64,000 bases of DNA from Sediminibacterium sp. C3 (GCF_000508085.1 NZ_KI669560.1:2809114-2873113), one strand, 5' to 3'. Shown: positions 1-10,008, counted from the stretch's first letter. Notes: generated by a model not told the origin, from the letters alone. A program made the numbers and translations.

Positions 1-544
1 AAAAATGTCCAGCAAATAACATGCTGCCTACCCAGGCAAAACAACCCACAATATTGAAGAATCCGAATTTCTTTTTATCCATTTGCACAATGCCCGCAAC
101 AATAGGAGCAAATGTTCTCACAATAGGAATGAAACGTGCAACAATGATTGCGCCGCCACCATGCTTCTCATAAAATTCATGCGCCTGTTGCAGATAACGT
201 TGTTTAAAAAACATATTTTCTTTCCAGGAATACATAGCAGGACCCACTTTCTTACCAAACCAGTATCCAGCGGTATTACCAAGAATACCTGCCATAGAAA
301 TCAACAACATGATTAAAAGCAAATCGAATACTTCATTACCGGTTGGAATAAATTCGTTGGCCAGGTTGGTACTGTAAATACCAGCCACAAACAACAGGCT
401 ATCCCCTGGTAAAAAGAAACCCGCAAACAATCCGGTTTCTGCAAAAACGACAAATAAGATCAACCATAGTCCCCCATGCTCAATATAAAATTGAGGCTGC
501 AACAAATTTGTCCAATGAAACTCCAGTAAAATTTGCATTAACAT
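1..544 (-). CDS. DedA family membrane protein (3' end outside window)
   Basis: Reading leftward from ATG at 544 (or an in-frame ATG at 538) gives about 180 residues before the window edge. Visible DedA features are the early segment FFLPGDSLLF, then GNTAGYWFGKKVG, and the conserved ARFIPIVRTFAPIVAG block that carries the basic residue needed in this family. DedA proteins are multi-pass inner-membrane proteins linked to membrane homeostasis and now to undecaprenyl-phosphate or phospholipid movement (family knowledge). Only the C-terminal part is missing. The next gene upstream, the symporter, lies 18 bases away on the same strand, so co-transcription is possible. Confidence 0.9.
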   Translation of the reverse strand, partial: MLMQILLEFHWTNLLQPQFYIEHGGLWLILFVVFAETGLFAGFFLPGDSLLFVAGIYSTNLANEFIPTGNEVFDLLLIMLLISMAGILGNTAGYWFGKKVGPAMYSWKENMFFKQRYLQQAHEFYEKHGGGAIIVARFIPIVRTFAPIVAGIVQMDKKKFGFFNIVGCFAWVGSMLFAGHF

Positions 545-562
545 GATTCAAAATTATTTTGA

Positions 563-1816
563 TTAAGACTCCATTACAACGGCACCTTCTTCTGACAACT
601 CTCCCTCCCATTTGCTTACCACAGTAGTAGCGAGTGCATTCCCCAACACATTAGTTCCGGTTCTGAACATATCGCAGAAATGGTCAATAGGCAAAATCAG
701 GGCAACTCCTTCTGGTGGTATTTTAAACATGGCACAGGTAGCCAGCACAATTATCAGGGAAGCTCTTGGCACACCTGCAATGCCCTTACTCGTCAACATT
801 AAAACCAGCAACATGGTAATCTGCTCTCCAATGGGCATATGAATTCCGTAAGCCTGTGCAATGGCGAGGCTGGCAAAAGTCATATACATCATACTTCCAT
901 CTAAATTGAAAGAATAACCCAATGGAAGAATAAAAGAAACAATACTTTTTTTGCATCCGAATTTCTCCAGCTCTTCGGTTAATTTAGGGAATACGGCTTC
1001 ACTGCTGGTAGTACTGAATGCAACCAGCAAAGGACTGGCGATAGTCTTTAACAATCCATTCATGCGCTTACCTAAAATAATATAACCAACCGTACAAAGC
1101 AATACCCAAAGCACGGCAATTCCCAAAACGAAATAGCCGAAATATATAAAGTAAAAACTAAATATACCTAAGCCCTTATCTGCTACTACTGCAGCCAGGG
1201 TGCCAAACACACCAAAGGGTGCAAAATTCATTACGTATCCAACAATTTTTAAAATGATATGGGCAACAATATCCAATGCATTGATCACTGGTTTTGAGTA
1301 TGGCCCCAGATTGGCAGCAGCCACCCCAAAGAAAATGGAGAATACCACAATTTGCAGAATTTCATTGGTAGCCATGGCTTCGAAAACACTGGCAGGCACC
1401 ACGTGCTCAATGAATTTCTGAAGGGAGAATTCAGAAGTTTTTCCCATCAGATCTTTCAATCCGGCATTGTCTGCCTGGGATAAATCGATATAAGAACCCG
1501 GCTGAAAATAATTAACCAGTACCATACCAACCAATAAACTTACCAGAGAAGCAGAAATAAACCACAGCATGGCTTTTCCACCTACTCGGCCCACTGTTTT
1601 CAAATCTCCCAGTTTGGCAATACCCACAACCAGTGTAGAAAAAACAAGGGGCGCAATAATGGTCTTCACCAAACGAATAAAAATTGTCCCTAATAACTTG
1701 ATATTTTTGGAGAAACTGGTAATGGTTTCAGGCGCAGCAGTTTCATGTACAAAATACCCTGTAATAATACCCAGAACCATCGCTATCAGGATATAAATCG
1801 TTAGTTTATTCTTCAT
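563..1816 (-). CDS. dicarboxylate/amino acid:cation symporter (DAACS family)
   Basis: A 417-residue transporter of the GltP/DctA type that moves dicarboxylates or acidic amino acids with Na+ or H+. It has the serine-rich re-entrant stretch STTSSEAVFPKL, the SFNLDGSMMYM segment (family NxDG), SKGIAGVPRAS, and the last helix with MFRTGTNVLGNA (family D-x3-T-x3-N). The frame runs open to 1897, but the upstream residues are hydrophilic and unlike the family. The ATG at 1816, giving MKNKLTIYILIAMVLG, starts right at the first membrane helix and is preferred. The substrate cannot be told from sequence. Confidence 0.92.
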   Translation of the reverse strand: MKNKLTIYILIAMVLGIITGYFVHETAAPETITSFSKNIKLLGTIFIRLVKTIIAPLVFSTLVVGIAKLGDLKTVGRVGGKAMLWFISASLVSLLVGMVLVNYFQPGSYIDLSQADNAGLKDLMGKTSEFSLQKFIEHVVPASVFEAMATNEILQIVVFSIFFGVAAANLGPYSKPVINALDIVAHIILKIVGYVMNFAPFGVFGTLAAVVADKGLGIFSFYFIYFGYFVLGIAVLWVLLCTVGYIILGKRMNGLLKTIASPLLVAFSTTSSEAVFPKLTEELEKFGCKKSIVSFILPLGYSFNLDGSMMYMTFASLAIAQAYGIHMPIGEQITMLLVLMLTSKGIAGVPRASLIIVLATCAMFKIPPEGVALILPIDHFCDMFRTGTNVLGNALATTVVSKWEGELSEEGAVVMES

Positions 1817-1908
1817 CCGGCAAAATTTGAGTTGGCAATATACCCGTAAATTGAATATAATGCCTATTTTGCCAGATAATTTAAAACCAGAACCCAATTA
1901 ATAAAACT

Positions 1909-3402
1909 ATGAGTTTATTTAGAAAGAAATCGCTTTCAGCGATGCTTGCCAATGCGGAGGATTCTACCAACGGTTTGCAAAGAACCTTAGGAGCCGGTAA
2001 TCTGATTGCATTAGGTATCGGGGCCATTATTGGTGCCGGTTTGTTTGTGAGAACTGCTGCTGCTGCCGGACAGTCTGCCGGACCAGCTGTTACTATTTCT
2101 TTCGTGATTGCAGCCATTGGTTGTGCATTCGCAGGATTGTGTTATGCAGAGTTTGCTGCTATGATTCCCATTGCAGGTAGTGCTTATGCTTACTCTTATG
2201 TTACTTTAGGAGAATTGGTTGCCTGGATTATCGGATGGGCATTAATTATGGAATATGCATTGGGAGCTGCAACGGTTTCTATTGCCTGGAGCGAATATTT
2301 AAACAAGCTGCTGGGAGGAAGCATACCCTATGAATGGTGCCACTCGCCGTTTGAAAGTTTTACAGATTCAGCCGGCGTATTACATCAGGGAATGATTAAT
2401 GCACCTGCATTATTGGTATTGTTCTTAATTACATTATTATTAATCAAGGGAACACAGGAATCTGCTATTGTGAATGCCATTATCGTATTCATTAAAGTGG
2501 GTATTGTATTGTTATTCATTGCCATTGGCTGGCAGTTTATCAAGCCTGAAAACCATACGCCTTACATGATTCCGGAAGGAACTGCTGCAGTGGTAGACAG
2601 TGCAGGAAAAGTAATTGCCGACTACTCTCCATTCAACAAGCACGGATGGGGTGGTGTGTTAGGCGGTGCTGCTGTCGTATTCTTTGCCTTCATTGGATTC
2701 GACGCTGTATCAACCGCAGCACAGGAAGCCAAGAATCCAAAGAGAGATATGCCTATCGGTATCTTAGGTTCATTGGTAATTTGTACCATCCTTTATATTC
2801 TATTCGGTCACGTGTTAACAGGTGTGGCCAACTGGAAAGAGTTCGTAGATCCTGAAAAAGGTCGTGAAGCTTCTGTAGCATACGCTATCTCTGCTTACAT
2901 GACAGGTTATGGCTGGTTAGCACAGGCTGTAACCATTGCCATCCTGGCTGGTTTCTCTTCTGTAATCCTGGTAATGTTAATGGGTCAAAGCCGTATTTTC
3001 TACTCTATGAGTAACGACGGATTGATACCAAAAGCATTTGGTGATTTACATCCAAAATATCGCACTCCCTACAAAGCCAATATCATTTTATTTGTTTTCG
3101 TGGGATTATTCGCGGCTTTTGTTCCCGGACACGTTGCTGGTGACTTAACCTCTTTTGGTACCTTATTTGCCTTTGTATTGGTAAGTATAGGTGTATGGGT
3201 GTTACGTGTTAAATCACCTGAACTGGATCGTCCATTCAAAACCCCGATGGTACCATTTGTATCTTCTATGGGTGTATTGGTTTGTACTTCAATGATCTTT
3301 GTACTGGATTCCACCACGCTTAAAGTAGCATTTGGCTGGATGGCATTGGGATTGATTGTATACTTTGTTTACAGTAAGAAAAGAAGCAAACTGAACGGGT
3401 AA
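1909..3402 (+). CDS. amino acid permease (APC superfamily, cationic amino acid transporter-like)
   Basis: A 497-residue multi-pass transporter. Helix 1 carries GIGAIIGAGLF (about residues 36-46), the unwound substrate-binding segment of APC permeases, and the middle has FFAFIGFDAVSTAAQEAKNP, typical of the CAT/YfnA branch. Length and C-terminal helices agree with that group, which takes up amino acids by proton symport. It is transcribed away from the symporter at 563-1816 and is followed by a strong intrinsic terminator at about 3441. The substrate is unknown. Confidence 0.93.
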   Translation: MSLFRKKSLSAMLANAEDSTNGLQRTLGAGNLIALGIGAIIGAGLFVRTAAAAGQSAGPAVTISFVIAAIGCAFAGLCYAEFAAMIPIAGSAYAYSYVTLGELVAWIIGWALIMEYALGAATVSIAWSEYLNKLLGGSIPYEWCHSPFESFTDSAGVLHQGMINAPALLVLFLITLLLIKGTQESAIVNAIIVFIKVGIVLLFIAIGWQFIKPENHTPYMIPEGTAAVVDSAGKVIADYSPFNKHGWGGVLGGAAVVFFAFIGFDAVSTAAQEAKNPKRDMPIGILGSLVICTILYILFGHVLTGVANWKEFVDPEKGREASVAYAISAYMTGYGWLAQAVTIAILAGFSSVILVMLMGQSRIFYSMSNDGLIPKAFGDLHPKYRTPYKANIILFVFVGLFAAFVPGHVAGDLTSFGTLFAFVLVSIGVWVLRVKSPELDRPFKTPMVPFVSSMGVLVCTSMIFVLDSTTLKVAFGWMALGLIVYFVYSKKRSKLNG

Positions 3403-3440
3403 TTAAACCCCAACCGTTTCAATCCTATTATAACCCCAAG

Positions 3441-3472
3441 AGCCCGGCTTACAGAAATAGCCGGGCTTTTTT
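3441..3472 (+). terminator. Rho-independent terminator after the APC permease
   Basis: A perfect 9-bp stem, AGCCCGGCT (3441-3449) and AGCCGGGCT (3459-3467), has a 9-nt loop and is followed by a T6 run (3467-3472). It lies 39 nt after the permease stop codon and before the yebC promoter. Confidence 0.9.
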
Positions 3473-3480
3473 GTTGCTTC

Positions 3481-3512
3481 TTTGGCAACTCAGCAGGTAA
3501 ACGTTAAATTTG
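3481..3512 (+). promoter_or_regulatory. Bacteroidota-type promoter for yebC
   Basis: TTTG at 3481-3484 and TAAATTTG at 3505-3512 match the -33 (TTTG) and -7 (TAnnTTTG) elements of Bacteroidota sigma-A promoters, with 20 nt between them. A start site near 3519 would give a leader of about 13 nt before the ATG at 3532. Seen by pattern only. Confidence 0.6.
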
Positions 3513-3531
3513 CCATCCGAAATCAAACACT

Positions 3532-4254
3532 ATGGGACGGATTTTTGAAGTACGTAAAGCAACCATGTTTGCCCGCTGGGACAGAATGGCCAAGCAGTTT
3601 ACCAGAATTGGTAAGGAAATTATTATTGCTGTAAAAGCTGGCGGACCCGACCCGGCAACCAACCCGGCATTGCGCAGATGCTTTCAGAATGCCAGAAGTG
3701 TGGGCATGCCAAAGGATCGTGTAGAAGCAGCCATCAAGAGAGCACAGGGTAAAGACACCACCAACTATGAAGAAATATTATACGAAGGATACGGTCCTCA
3801 TGGAGTTGCATTGCTGGTAGAAACCGCAACTGACAACCATGTAAGAACCGTTGCCAATGTAAAAAGTCATTTCAACAAAGGAAATGGCGCCATGGGAACA
3901 AACGGAAGCGTAAGTTTCCAGTTCAAGAAAATGGGCGTATTCAAATTAAAAGCAGAGGGACAGGACCTGGAAGAAATGGAACTGGATCTGATAGATCATG
4001 GTCTGGAAGAACTGGGAGAGAGCAATGACGACAACGGCAATCCGATTATTGTATTACGTTGCGCATTCACCGATTTCGGCAAATTGCAAAAAGCCCTGGA
4101 AGACAAAAACATTACACCCATCAGTGCCGAATTGGAATGGATTCCAACCAATACCGTACCGGTAACCGACGAACAGGCAGAAGATGTTTCTAAGCTAATT
4201 GAAAGATTAGAGCAAGACGAAGACGTAAACAAGGTTTTCCATAATATGGGATAA
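3532..4254 (+). CDS. yebC: YebC/PmpR family regulator (TACO1-like)
   Basis: A 240-residue protein matching the family throughout: the N-terminal helical domain with [16 protein letters not shown], then [18 protein letters not shown], the central [14 protein letters not shown] strand-loop, and KNNGS-like [15 protein letters not shown]. Members were first called transcriptional regulators. Recent work on homologues (YebC, TACO1) points to a ribosome-associated role in translating proline-rich stretches (family knowledge). It has its own promoter and is followed 6 nt later by the DCC gene, so the two probably form an operon. Confidence 0.95.
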   Translation: MGRIFEVRKATMFARWDRMAKQFTRIGKEIIIAVKAGGPDPATNPALRRCFQNARSVGMPKDRVEAAIKRAQGKDTTNYEEILYEGYGPHGVALLVETATDNHVRTVANVKSHFNKGNGAMGTNGSVSFQFKKMGVFKLKAEGQDLEEMELDLIDHGLEELGESNDDNGNPIIVLRCAFTDFGKLQKALEDKNITPISAELEWIPTNTVPVTDEQAEDVSKLIERLEQDEDVNKVFHNMG

Positions 4255-4260
4255 TAAAAC

Positions 4261-4674
4261 ATGGATACCAACTTATATACAAACCCCGTTATTTTATTTG
4301 ACGGGGTTTGTAATTTATGCAATGGCAGTGTGCAGAAAATTATTGCAGCAGACCCTAAAAGACAGTTTAGGTTTGCTTCGCTGCAGGGAGAATTTGGACA
4401 GCAGGTGTTAAAGCAATTTCATTTAGCACCCGGCGAACTCAGCTCCTTTATTTTACTGGAGAACAATCAGATTTTCATTAAATCTACTGGTGCATTAAAA
4501 GTAGCCAGAAAATTATCCGGTGCCTGGCCTTTGCTGTATGCATTGATCCTTGTGCCCCGATTTATCAGGGATGGGGTGTACAATATTATTGCCCGGAACC
4601 GATACAAATGGTTCGGGAAAAAAGAAAGCTGCATGGTACCCCACGCAGCTCTGCAAAATTTATTCTATCCTTAA
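4261..4674 (+). CDS. DCC family thiol-disulfide oxidoreductase (DUF393)
   Basis: 137 residues with the family signature FDGVCNLC at about residues 13-20, where the D and the CxxC give the group its name, followed by the thioredoxin-like RFASLQ segment and the C-terminal KWFGKKESCMVP. Members are predicted thiol-disulfide oxidoreductases; substrates are mostly unknown. It lies 6 nt behind yebC on the same strand. Confidence 0.9.
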   Translation: MDTNLYTNPVILFDGVCNLCNGSVQKIIAADPKRQFRFASLQGEFGQQVLKQFHLAPGELSSFILLENNQIFIKSTGALKVARKLSGAWPLLYALILVPRFIRDGVYNIIARNRYKWFGKKESCMVPHAALQNLFYP

Positions 4675-4686
4675 AGCGAAAAGATT

Positions 4687-5415
4687 TTATTTGGCCAGGT
4701 ATTCTACTTTTAAGGTAATGGATGCCGTTTTTTCTTTGGAACTGGTATTGAAGGAACCTCCATAACTGTAATCCTCATTGTCATTTTTTCCGGTAATCTG
4801 GAAAACACCCATATTGGCTTTCTTCAATGAGCCCAACCCTACATCAGAACTCTTAGCAATGGTCTCTGCTCTTAATTTAGCATCTTCTGCCGCTTTGGCC
4901 AGTAAATCAATTTTTAGTTCATTCAATTTGCTGTAATAATAACTGGGCTTGTTAGAACTAAATTCAATTCCTTTCTGCAATAGTTCTGTTACTTCTCTGG
5001 ACACTTTTTCTACCAACTGAATCTGACGGGAATCTACTTTAACGCCACCGGTTAAAGTATATCCGCTGAAAACAGATTTTGAAACACCATTGGGGGCATT
5101 TTCATAATTGAAATTCTTAACTACATCTACGGCTAAAAAAACCATATTAGAATCGGGGATTCCCTTTTCCTTTAAATACGCTTTAATGACTACCTCATCC
5201 GATTTTATCTGCGTATAGGCTTCTTTCAGGTCAAAGCCAGTTCTGCTATACTGACCTTTCCAAACAATCTGATCACTGGTAAAGTCCTTCTCGGCCAACC
5301 CTGTAACCACAATGGTTTCGGAGCTAATAAATTTATACTTGTAGGCACTTCCGATTACAAATGCACCAATGATAATAGCTAGAGCTATTACAATGGCATT
5401 ACTATATGATTTCAT
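4687..5415 (-). CDS. SIMPL domain protein (DUF541)
   Basis: 242 residues: one N-terminal membrane anchor (about residues 6-26), then a SIMPL domain beginning ETIVVTGLAEKDFTSDQIVWKG, with the later KLNELKIDLLAKAAEDAKLRAE helix typical of DUF541. The protein is probably periplasmic and anchored. The family is named after a signalling adaptor but its bacterial function is not settled. Only 9 nt separate it from the E1 gene upstream, so the two are likely co-transcribed. Confidence 0.9.
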   Translation of the reverse strand: MKSYSNAIVIALAIIIGAFVIGSAYKYKFISSETIVVTGLAEKDFTSDQIVWKGQYSRTGFDLKEAYTQIKSDEVVIKAYLKEKGIPDSNMVFLAVDVVKNFNYENAPNGVSKSVFSGYTLTGGVKVDSRQIQLVEKVSREVTELLQKGIEFSSNKPSYYYSKLNELKIDLLAKAAEDAKLRAETIAKSSDVGLGSLKKANMGVFQITGKNDNEDYSYGGSFNTSSKEKTASITLKVEYLAK

Positions 5416-5424
5416 ACAAAAAAA

Positions 5425-7815
5425 TTACTCGCTGATCATTTCCCTTACCACCCTTATCACATCTTCTGCATTGGGCTTACTGAAATAATCTCCGTCACTT
5501 CCGTAACTGGGTCGGTGCGCCTGAGCCGTTAAAGTTCTCGGACTCACATCCAGCCACTGGAATGCTTTCTGTTCTTCAATAACCTGATTATACATATAAG
5601 CGGCTGCGCCACCTGGTACGTCTTCGTCTACAAACAAAATACGATTCGTCTTTTTTAATGATTCCAGAATCATATGGTTGATATCGAATGGAAGTAAAGT
5701 CTGAACGTCAATTACTTCACAACTGATTCCCTCAGCAGCAAGACGCTCAGTAGCGTCCTGAATAATCCGCAAGGTTGAACCATAAGAAACAATGGTAATG
5801 TCTTCCCCGGTTCTGATCACTTCAGGGATACCCAATGGCACCGTATACTCCAGCAAGTTCGCAGGCAATTTTTCTTTCAGACGATAACCATTCAAACACT
5901 CAATCACCAATGCAGGGTCGTTGGATGACAATAAAGTATTGTACATACCCACTGCCTGTACCATATTTCTTGGCACACAAACATACATGCCTCTCAACGA
6001 ATTAATGATCATTCCCATGGGAGAACCACTGTGCCAAATACCTTCCAGACGATGTCCCCTGGTTCTTACTATAACCGGACAACATTGCTGACCCTTGGTT
6101 CTGTAATGAGTAGTAGCTACATCATCACTCAAAATTTGCAAGCCGTACAACAGATAGTCTAAATATTGAATTTCAGCAATGGGCCTTAATCCGCGCAAAG
6201 CCATACCCACAGCCTGTCCCATAATGGTAAGCTCGCGAATACCGGTGTCAAAAATGCGGTCTCTTCCGTGCCTTTCCTGTAAACCCGCAAAGCCCTGGTT
6301 AACATCTCCAATATACCCTACGTCTTCACCAAATGCATATACTTTGTGATTCTGTGTAAATAAGGCATCAAAGTATTTATTCAATACTTCAAACCCATTT
6401 ACAGTAGGTGCATCAAAAGAAATCAACGGTTTAATTTCGGGAACTTTTAATGCACTCTTGATGGTTTGATTGTATAAGTGAGAATTGTATAACCCTTTAT
6501 TCAGGTTTAATAATTCCTGATAGTATAACTGTACATCCTGAATAGATGGAGACTCCGGAGCCATTTCTATTGCCAATGATAAAGATCTCAACACATCTCT
6601 GCGCAAAGGTTCCTTGCTTTGCAATAATTCATTGGCCATTTGTTGTAAACGATTGTACTTATCCATATCGCTTACCATCATTTCCTTTAATAAAGTACCT
6701 GCATTGGCTGCCTGTTCTTTAATAGGGTTGATGTATTTATCCCAGGCACGCTGACGACTTTCCCTTACATGATCCTTGGCCTGTGCTTCTATATCTGATA
6801 ATTCAGATTCATTGCTAAGGTTATTGGCCAGCATCCACTCTTTCATTTTCTTAATGCAATCCCATTCCTTCTCCCAGGCCAATCTTTCCGGTGTCTTGTA
6901 CCTTTCATGGCTTCCGCTGGTAGAATGTCCCTGTGGTTGTGTTACTTCTTCAACATGAAACAAAACAGGTACATGGGTATCCCTGATTCTTTGAATACCT
7001 TCCTCAAAAGCCTGACAAAGGCCTGCATAATCCCATGCCTTTAATTTATAAATCCGGATACCATTGGTATCTTCCATTTTCTCCAGTCCTCTAAGAGCTT
7101 CCGATATGGAGCCCTTGGTGGTTTGAAAATTCTTGGGAACAGAAATTCCATACCCATCATCCCAGACAAATACAGCCAACGGAACCTGTAATACGGCAGC
7201 TGCATTCATGGTTTCCCAGAAATGTCCTTCACTAGTACTGGCATCTCCAATGGTAGTAAAGCAAACTTCATTTCCATTATGACTCAGGTGATCCATTTCT
7301 CTTAAATGGGCATTCTGCCTGAAGCATTTGGAAGCAAAAGCCAATCCTAATCCACGAGGCATCTGAGAAGCGGTAGGCGCCATATCTGCCGACACGTTTT
7401 TGCGGTTGGCCAGGTCTAGCCAGTTCCCGTTTTCATCTACCAGTTTAGTAGCAAAATGGGCATTCATCTGACGACCAGCACTAAATGGATCATTCTTTAT
7501 ATCCGGATCGGCATACAATTGTGCAAAATATTGTTCAACACTTGCCAAACCGGCAGCAAACATAAAAGTCTGATCACGGTAATAACCGCTTCTGAAATCA
7601 CCCGGCTGAAAAAACTTGGCCATGGCCAGCTGAGGGACTTCTTTACCATCTCCGAAAATTCCGAATTTGGCTTTGCCGGTTAATACTTCTCTTCGGCCCA
7701 GGAGGCTTACTTCTCTACTGATTACGGCGGTTCTATAATCTTCCAGAACGGTTTGTCTAAAACCTTCGAAAGACAACATATCGTCTTTGTATTGTAATGA
7801 AGCGGTTGATTCCAT
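5425..7815 (-). CDS. 2-oxoacid dehydrogenase E1, fused alpha and beta subunits
   Basis: A 796-residue fusion. The N-terminal half is an E1-alpha domain with the thiamine diphosphate motif GDASTSEGHF (about residues 190-199), ending in NAAAVLQVPLAVFVWDDGYG. The second half, from about residue 470, is E1-beta with FGEDVGYIGDVNQGF, DTGIRELTIMGQAVG and the C-terminal FVDEDVPGGAAA. It decarboxylates a 2-oxoacid and passes the acyl group to E2 lipoyl; the likely substrates are branched-chain 2-oxoacids. The fused form is common in Bacteroidota. No E2 or E3 gene is nearby. Confidence 0.93.
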   Translation of the reverse strand: MESTASLQYKDDMLSFEGFRQTVLEDYRTAVISREVSLLGRREVLTGKAKFGIFGDGKEVPQLAMAKFFQPGDFRSGYYRDQTFMFAAGLASVEQYFAQLYADPDIKNDPFSAGRQMNAHFATKLVDENGNWLDLANRKNVSADMAPTASQMPRGLGLAFASKCFRQNAHLREMDHLSHNGNEVCFTTIGDASTSEGHFWETMNAAAVLQVPLAVFVWDDGYGISVPKNFQTTKGSISEALRGLEKMEDTNGIRIYKLKAWDYAGLCQAFEEGIQRIRDTHVPVLFHVEEVTQPQGHSTSGSHERYKTPERLAWEKEWDCIKKMKEWMLANNLSNESELSDIEAQAKDHVRESRQRAWDKYINPIKEQAANAGTLLKEMMVSDMDKYNRLQQMANELLQSKEPLRRDVLRSLSLAIEMAPESPSIQDVQLYYQELLNLNKGLYNSHLYNQTIKSALKVPEIKPLISFDAPTVNGFEVLNKYFDALFTQNHKVYAFGEDVGYIGDVNQGFAGLQERHGRDRIFDTGIRELTIMGQAVGMALRGLRPIAEIQYLDYLLYGLQILSDDVATTHYRTKGQQCCPVIVRTRGHRLEGIWHSGSPMGMIINSLRGMYVCVPRNMVQAVGMYNTLLSSNDPALVIECLNGYRLKEKLPANLLEYTVPLGIPEVIRTGEDITIVSYGSTLRIIQDATERLAAEGISCEVIDVQTLLPFDINHMILESLKKTNRILFVDEDVPGGAAAYMYNQVIEEQKAFQWLDVSPRTLTAQAHRPSYGSDGDYFSKPNAEDVIRVVREMISE

Positions 7816-7946
7816 ACAACAAAAATAGGATTAGGAACGGAATAGACTAACAATAATTAGTTTAATTGGAAATTAACGGGTTAATAACGCAAACCTTCAT
7901 CATCAAGCGGTCAATTTTTGTACTTTTACCACTTAATTGCACAAGT

Positions 7947-8321
7947 ATGAAAATTTGGATTGTATTATTAGGATTTCTGGGTTTTTCATTGGGCACCATG
8001 GCCCAGTCTTCCGACGCTAAAGTGTCTATTAAAAACGAAACCTACGAAATGGGTAAAGTGAAATTTGGTCAACCTGTATCTTATTGGGTAGAAGTAACCA
8101 ATACCAGTAAGGACGACCTGAAACTGGAAGGCGTAAGAGCCGGTTGCGGCTGCACCACTCCGGACTTCACTCCCAACCAGGTATTCAAACCAGGAGAAAC
8201 CATTAAAATTAAAATTGAATTCAACGGTTCTGTAATGGGTAAATTTACCCGGTTTACGGATATTATTATTTCTGGAGGCATCGTAAAACAAACCAAGTTC
8301 AGCGGAGAAGGCATTCAATAA
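7947..8321 (+). CDS. secreted DUF1573 protein
   Basis: From the ATG at 7947 the protein is 124 residues with a clean signal peptide MKIWIVLLGFLGFSLGTMAQ. The open frame extends upstream to 7866, but those residues do not look like part of the protein. The mature part holds the DUF1573 immunoglobulin-like fold with the core VRAGCGCTTPDFTP and PGETIKIKIEFNG. Function unknown; abundant in Bacteroidota envelopes. It lies 20 nt before a second DUF1573 gene, probably an operon of tandem duplicates. Confidence 0.9.
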   Translation: MKIWIVLLGFLGFSLGTMAQSSDAKVSIKNETYEMGKVKFGQPVSYWVEVTNTSKDDLKLEGVRAGCGCTTPDFTPNQVFKPGETIKIKIEFNGSVMGKFTRFTDIIISGGIVKQTKFSGEGIQ

Positions 8322-8341
8322 TTTAAAAAACTAACCATCAT

Positions 8342-8713
8342 ATGAAGTCATTATTTTTATCTGTATTTTTATTTTGTTCTGTTGCCGTTTTTGCACAAAA
8401 CGATATCAAATTCAGCAAAACCCTTCACCAGTTCGGAAAAATTAAAAGAGGGGTTCCTGCCACTATTGTGTTTACTTATACCAATAATGCAGCCAAGCCT
8501 GTTGTAATTGAATTTGCCAATGCAGAATGCGGTTGCACCAAACCTGTTTATAGCCAGGCACCAACCGTAAAAGGGAAATCAGGCACCATTAAAGTAACCT
8601 ATAATGCAGAATCAATAGGTGTATTCAAAAAAAGAGTAGATGTAAAATTCGCACACTCTAATCAGCCTTATATTTTAACCATCGAAGGAGAAGTAGTAGA
8701 AAACCTTAAATAG
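8342..8713 (+). CDS. secreted DUF1573 protein, second copy
   Basis: 123 residues: signal peptide ending SVAVFAQ, then a DUF1573 domain with FANAECGCTKPVYS and GTIKVTYNAESIGVF. It shares the C-G-C-T-x-P core with the preceding protein but is otherwise well diverged. Its stop lies 4 nt before the aminotransferase start, so all three genes may be one transcript. Function unknown. Confidence 0.9.
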   Translation: MKSLFLSVFLFCSVAVFAQNDIKFSKTLHQFGKIKRGVPATIVFTYTNNAAKPVVIEFANAECGCTKPVYSQAPTVKGKSGTIKVTYNAESIGVFKKRVDVKFAHSNQPYILTIEGEVVENLK

Positions 8714-8717
8714 GAAT

Positions 8718-9914
8718 ATGTTAAGCATCAGTAATCGTGGGAATGCCATGCCGGCATCACCCATCAGAAAATTAGTACCCTACGCAGAAGCAGCTAAAAA
8801 AAGAGGCACGAAAGTATATCATCTGAATATCGGGCAACCCGATATTGAAACACCTAAAATGGTGCTGGATGCAGTAAGGAACAGTGACTTCAAAGTTTTG
8901 GAATACAGCCATAGTGCAGGAAATGAAAGTTATAGAAGAAAACTGGTTGATTACTATGCATCTGTTGGCATTCAGGTAAATCACCAGCAAATCATTATTA
9001 CCACAGGTGGAAGCGAAGCCATTCAGTTTGGATTCATGGCCTGTCTGGATGCGGGAGATGAAGTAATTATACCGGAGCCTTTCTATGCCAACTACAATGG
9101 TTTTGCCGTAGCAGCCGGTGTAAAAGTAGTACCTGTTACCTCCTCTATCAGAAACGGATTTGCCCTACCACCCATTGCTGATTTTGAAAGCAAGATTACA
9201 GCCCGCACCAAAGCCATTGTAATCTGCAATCCTAATAATCCAACCGGATATTTATACAGCAAGGCAGAGATGGAACAGTTGAAAGAACTGATTCTGAAAC
9301 ATAACCTTTATTTGTTTTCTGATGAAGCATACAGAGAGTTCTGCTATGAGGGAGAACAAACCAGCGCCATGCATTTAACCGGTGTTGACGACCATGTTAT
9401 TATTATGGATACCATCAGTAAAAGATACAGTGCCTGCGGAGGAAGAATCGGAGCACTGGTAACCAAAAACCAACAGGTGCTGGATGCGGTAATGAAATTT
9501 GCACAGGCCAGGTTAAGCCCGCCCAGTTTTGCGCAGATTGCAGGTGAAGCGGCCATAGATTTACCAGCTAATTATTTTGACACAACTAAGGCAGAGTATA
9601 AAAAAAGAAGGGATTTAATTATAGAACGACTCAATAAAATGGAAGGCGTTTTTTGCCCGAATCCAGGTGGGGCTTTCTATGCCATTGCCGAATTACCCAT
9701 AGACGATGCCGACCAGTTTTGTCAATGGCTGCTTGAATCTTTCAGCCATGAACAGCAAACCGTGATGCTGGCCCCTGCTACCGGATTTTACGGCACTCCG
9801 GGATTAGGAAAAAAAGAAGTAAGACTGGCTTATGTGCTAAATCTGGAAGACATCAATAAAGCCATGGATTGCCTGGAAGTGGCACTGAAAGTGTATCCTG
9901 GCAGAACAATTTAA
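8718..9914 (+). CDS. PLP-dependent aminotransferase, class I/II
   Basis: 398 residues of fold-type I aminotransferase. Visible are HLNIGQPDIETP near the N-terminus, TTGGSEAI, the cofactor region CNPNNPTGYLYS, FSDEAYREF, and the PLP lysine in DTISKRYSACGGRIG, with LAYVLN near the end that holds the carboxylate-binding region. It resembles aspartate or broad-specificity aminotransferases; the actual substrate is open. It lies 4 nt behind the second DUF1573 gene. Confidence 0.93.
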   Translation: MLSISNRGNAMPASPIRKLVPYAEAAKKRGTKVYHLNIGQPDIETPKMVLDAVRNSDFKVLEYSHSAGNESYRRKLVDYYASVGIQVNHQQIIITTGGSEAIQFGFMACLDAGDEVIIPEPFYANYNGFAVAAGVKVVPVTSSIRNGFALPPIADFESKITARTKAIVICNPNNPTGYLYSKAEMEQLKELILKHNLYLFSDEAYREFCYEGEQTSAMHLTGVDDHVIIMDTISKRYSACGGRIGALVTKNQQVLDAVMKFAQARLSPPSFAQIAGEAAIDLPANYFDTTKAEYKKRRDLIIERLNKMEGVFCPNPGGAFYAIAELPIDDADQFCQWLLESFSHEQQTVMLAPATGFYGTPGLGKKEVRLAYVLNLEDINKAMDCLEVALKVYPGRTI

Positions 9915-10008
9915 TTATTAAAATAATTTGCAATATTAAATAATTGTAAATTATTACTATTTAAATAGCTTAAAAGGGCCAATATTAATTAAATATAATT
10001 TTTTACTA

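Noticed and set aside
83..316. A 77-residue plus-strand frame at the left edge
   Set aside because: It is antisense to the clearly identified DedA gene.
5425..7815. E1 alpha/beta fusion as a novelty
   Set aside because: The fused form is well known in Bacteroidota and the residues are as expected.
9915..10008. AT-rich stretch as a replication origin
   Set aside because: No DnaA boxes or origin-linked genes are nearby; it is better read as promoter upstream DNA.
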